Part shown: positions 3,093 to 5,622 of the stretch, piece after piece
Position numbering within the stretch: the stretch's first letter is position 1
How the letters are laid out: every line of letters begins with the position of its first letter
Assembly (NCBI GenBank): GCA_964467785.1
Contig: CAYXVB010000212.1
Location: 1 to 5,622, forward strand
Reading direction: 5' to 3'
DNA: 5,622 nt
DNA from: CAYXVB01 sp964467785
GTDB lineage: Bacteria; Bdellovibrionota; UBA1018
Position numbers and translations under genes: made by a program
The notes under the pieces: model-generated
Seen by the model: the letters and a program-made list of their open reading frames with translations, nothing else
Told to the model about the DNA's origin: nothing
The model's database searches: none

Positions 3093-5622
3093 GAAAAAAA
3101 GCTTTGGCATTTGTCGGTCAGCGTGCGGCGTAAGTCGTCGATCTTGGCGCGGGCCATACCGATCGCCGCGCGTTTGGGCGTAAGTTCGATCAATTGGACG
3201 AACGCCTGGCGAAACTCATTGGCGGGCAAATGCTGAGAATGCGGCACGATGCGCGAGAGGCTAGCCAGAGCGCTTCGGGTGGCGTCGCGGAAACGGATTT
3301 CGATTCCTTTTTCGGGACCGCCCAGCGCCTTCTCCAGCGCGTCGCGGATAAAGAAGACGCGGTCGTGGGGCGCGTTCTGCGGCGGAAGATCGGGGTCTCG
3401 GAGGATCCGGGCGAGGTGCTCGGTAAGCAGGTCCAAAGAAGGCTGCGTTCCGCTGAACTCAAAGGTCTGCGGGAGGGTATTCGCGATCGCGCGCGCGCCG
3501 GAGGGGCCGTTGCCATCGAGCAATAAGCTGCGCATGAGTTCTTTGAAGGCTTCGTGCTCCTGGCGCGAAGGCTCGCGAAGCTGCGCGTAGTCGATCCGAA
3601 CCAGGCGGTCGGTCTCCGGGTGATAGAGCCAGTTGCCGTCGTGCCCGTCCGGATCGAAGACGCCGTTTTTGAGCGCGGTCAACTCGACGTTCATGATCCG
3701 GCGATGGACCTTGGTCAATACTTTGGGGTCTGAAATGCTCTTGAGCGGCGTGTTCTCGATGTACTCGTAAATGGAAACCGTGCTCTGCAAGTCCGGCGGA
3801 ACCAGTTTTTGGAAGTGCTCGAGGGGTCGGGCCACGTCGACTCCAGAGGCGGAGTAGGTGAGGCGCGCTTTCTCGTAATTGTTCCGCTCGATCGAAAGGT
3901 CCAGCTCGACTCCTCCCTTCTTCAAGGTCTCCATGGCGTTGAGGCGTGCTTCGTCCAGACGTCTGGCGAGTAGGGCTGTCTGTGGGTCGCCTCGTTGTTT
4001 TAGAAGAGCCGTGGCTTTGCCCCAGATCTCGTTCTCGTTTCGCGCCATCCCTTCGACCGCGTCCCGTTGAAAACGGACCGTGACCCGTTCGGTCTTGCCG
4101 GTCTGCGGGTTCTTTAGGTCCGCAACCACAACGTAATTGACGGAGCCCGAACCCGCCAGGTCTCCGACCGAGGAGACGATCTTGAGGTCGGGGCCGAAAG
4201 CCTTCTTTAAGTCCTCATAGATCTGCTCGCGCACGGGCGCGAGCGCGTGATCGAGGAAGTCGTCCAGCTCCTTGGAGAGCTCACGGCTTGCTAGCCCGCT
4301 GGTGCGCAAAAATTGGCCGGCTTTGATACCGAACGGTCCCATGGATTCCAGGATCGCCTTGACGGAAGCGCCTTTTTTCCCGCTGTTTTCGGCCAGTGTG
4401 GAAAGCACCGCGGAGAGGAGGATCTTTTTCTCGCCCTCCGGCACCGAGTCCAAGTACGCGCGATAGATCGATTGGACCAAGGGATCTGTCGTCCGGTCTC
4501 CTAGGATCAGCCGATTCACCTGCTCCACGAGCTTAGGGTCGCTGAGGGAGCCGTTTTTCGCGCTCAACAGGGGTTGCAGCATCAGCACGCGCCCCGCCTG
4601 GGACGCGGTCGCAAAGGCGCGCTTGCTGGCGTTCGCGGCATTCACGGTCTGCTCGAAAAAGACACCAGAGTGCTGGCCACGCAATTCCTCGATCGAATCG
4701 GGCAAGGCTTTGCGGATGTCTAGCAAGTATTCGAGGTATTGATGGCGATCAAAGGCGCTTTTGAACCTTTCGCTCAACGCTTGTGGCAGATCCGAGTAGG
4801 CGATCTCTCGGGACTTGAACCAATCCTGAGTCGAGAGGCGGCTTTTTGCGAGCTCCGCATGGTCCGCCTGGCTGGTCATGAGGCGCGACTCGATGGATTC
4901 GAGGATTTCGTCTTTGATCAGGGATTTCTCCGGGAGCAGGCGATCCATCCACGCGCGCAGCTCAGGCACGACGGGGCGGGTCTGTTGCACCAGAGGGGGC
5001 GCCGCTTTCTTGTTCCGCAATGACGCGGCGAGTTCCGAGACGCCAAAGCGAGCTTCGAGCGTCCACTCCGCGAAGCGTTTTTTCGTGTCGTTAAAATAGA
5101 GAAGGTCCATCAGGTCCGGATCGAGCAGCAGCTTTTTTCCGGTCTCGGACCTTTTCGCATTCTCCCAGATCGCCTCGAAGAGCTGGTCGCCTTTTGCGGA
5201 CTTTTCGTCCGCTCGTATATTGAGCTTGAGCAAGTCCAGTTGGTCCTGAACGGGAAGTTCGGTCACCATCCGCTCGTAAGGATGGAGAAGGTGGGACTCT
5301 TTCAAGAGGTTGTAAAAGATGGTGTCGCCTTCTTTTGGGAGACTCGTGCTGGCTCGACCGCCGCGCAAGCTTCTTTGGCGCGCGGACTCTTCCGCTCTCG
5401 CCAGGTAAATTGCCTTGGCCCAGCGCACGCGTTGTAGCAGCGAGCTCTCGCTCTGCGACGAGCTCGCGAGCGTAGACATGGGGCCTTGGTCCGTACCGAC
5501 TTCTTGAAACCATTTTCTGAAGAGCCGCAGGTACTGTTCCGAAGTCGGGTCGCGAGGGAGGCCTCTCCGGAGCGACGCGTATCGCCGTATCGCCGCCGAG
5601 TTGACAATCTCCTCCTTTTCCC
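3074..5622 (-). CDS. Large protein with divergent UbiB/ABC1 (ADCK) kinase-like domain, start possibly beyond the window
   Basis: From ATG 5479 this is 801 residues. Residues 1-370 are charged and helical with no recognised domain. Residues 375-635 carry a UbiB/ADCK-type atypical kinase fold: GPFGIKAGQF (381-390) holds the KxGQ motif with Lys386; AGSGSVNYV (442-450) stands in place of the family's Ala-rich loop; VTVRFQ (466-471) has Arg469 where the beta-3 lysine is expected; ELDLSIERNNYEKAR (525-539) matches the ELD block; DPDGHDGN (609-616) is the catalytic loop with DxHxGN kept; and RIDYAQ (628-633) replaces DFG. A helical tail of about 165 residues follows. Family members act on ubiquinone or lipid pathways as ATPase/kinase-like proteins; the role here is unknown and it may be a pseudokinase. 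The frame is open for 47 further codons to the right edge with coding-like composition (GC roughly 64/47/68% by codon position), so ATG 5479, which has only a weak AAGG before it, may be internal. It converges with the barrel-protein gene, 8 bp apart. Confidence 0.85.
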   Translation of the reverse strand, partial: EKEEIVNSAAIRRYASLRRGLPRDPTSEQYLRLFRKWFQEVGTDQGPMSTLASSSQSESSLLQRVRWAKAIYLARAEESARQRSLRGGRASTSLPKEGDTIFYNLLKESHLLHPYERMVTELPVQDQLDLLKLNIRADEKSAKGDQLFEAIWENAKRSETGKKLLLDPDLMDLLYFNDTKKRFAEWTLEARFGVSELAASLRNKKAAPPLVQQTRPVVPELRAWMDRLLPEKSLIKDEILESIESRLMTSQADHAELAKSRLSTQDWFKSREIAYSDLPQALSERFKSAFDRHQYLEYLLDIRKALPDSIEELRGQHSGVFFEQTVNAANASKRAFATASQAGRVLMLQPLLSAKNGSLSDPKLVEQVNRLILGDRTTDPLVQSIYRAYLDSVPEGEKKILLSAVLSTLAENSGKKGASVKAILESMGPFGIKAGQFLRTSGLASRELSKELDDFLDHALAPVREQIYEDLKKAFGPDLKIVSSVGDLAGSGSVNYVVVADLKNPQTGKTERVTVRFQRDAVEGMARNENEIWGKATALLKQRGDPQTALLARRLDEARLNAMETLKKGGVELDLSIERNNYEKARLTYSASGVDVARPLEHFQKLVPPDLQSTVSIYEYIENTPLKSISDPKVLTKVHRRIMNVELTALKNGVFDPDGHDGNWLYHPETDRLVRIDYAQLREPSRQEHEAFKELMRSLLLDGNGPSGARAIANTLPQTFEFSGTQPSLDLLTEHLARILRDPDLPPQNAPHDRVFFIRDALEKALGGPEKGIEIRFRDATRSALASLSRIVPHSQHLPANEFRQAFVQLIELTPKRAAIGMARAKIDDLRRTLTDKCQSFFSRFVNR

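Noticed and set aside
2355..3110. 251-codon minus-strand ORF
   Set aside because: It is antisense to the barrel-protein gene, whose signal peptide and family motifs are clear; shadow frame.
5302..5607. TTG-start 101-codon minus ORF behind AAGGAGGAG
   Set aside because: The SD-like sequence is striking, but the frame is shifted from the UbiB-like gene and gives an Arg/Ser-rich peptide typical of a shadow frame; the UbiB-like frame is open across the same bases.

Overview
The window comes from a GC-rich Gram-negative bacterium. The evidence is a signal-peptide-bearing outer-membrane barrel protein, a stand-alone PncC/CinA-C enzyme and a UbiB-related kinase-fold protein. The gene mix and style would suit a proteobacterial or Bdellovibrionota-like genome, but nothing here fixes the taxon. 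No rRNA, tRNA, CRISPR array, transposase or phage gene was seen.

Layout, left to right: (1) 1-1168, minus strand, an aldo/keto reductase whose C-terminus runs off the left edge. (2) 1169-1372, its leader, with possible alternative hairpins and an open reading frame that continues upstream of the chosen start. (3) 1373-1552, plus strand, a compact unit that looks self-contained: extended -10 promoter, near-perfect Shine-Dalgarno, a 17-codon ORF, a long imperfect hairpin and a strong intrinsic terminator. It reads as a roughly 140-nt small RNA and/or a highly translated micropeptide, and it is the most novel item here. (4) 1581-2114, minus strand, a CinA C-terminal-domain protein (nicotinamide-nucleotide amidase, PncC). 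(5) 2115-2210, a divergent AT-rich intergenic stretch with a Fur-box-like sequence. (6) 2211-3065, plus strand, an exported barrel protein of the 'phenol MetA degradation'/transporter-like family. (7) 3074 to the right edge, minus strand, a large protein with a long helical N-terminal region fused to a divergent UbiB/ABC1 (ADCK) kinase-like domain.

The five units alternate strand (-,+,-,+,-), so there is no operon and each probably has its own promoter. Functional links are loose: PncC recycles pyridine nucleotides, the reductase is expected to use NAD(P)H, and the UbiB-like protein may touch quinone or membrane-lipid biology. No shared pathway can be demonstrated from this window.
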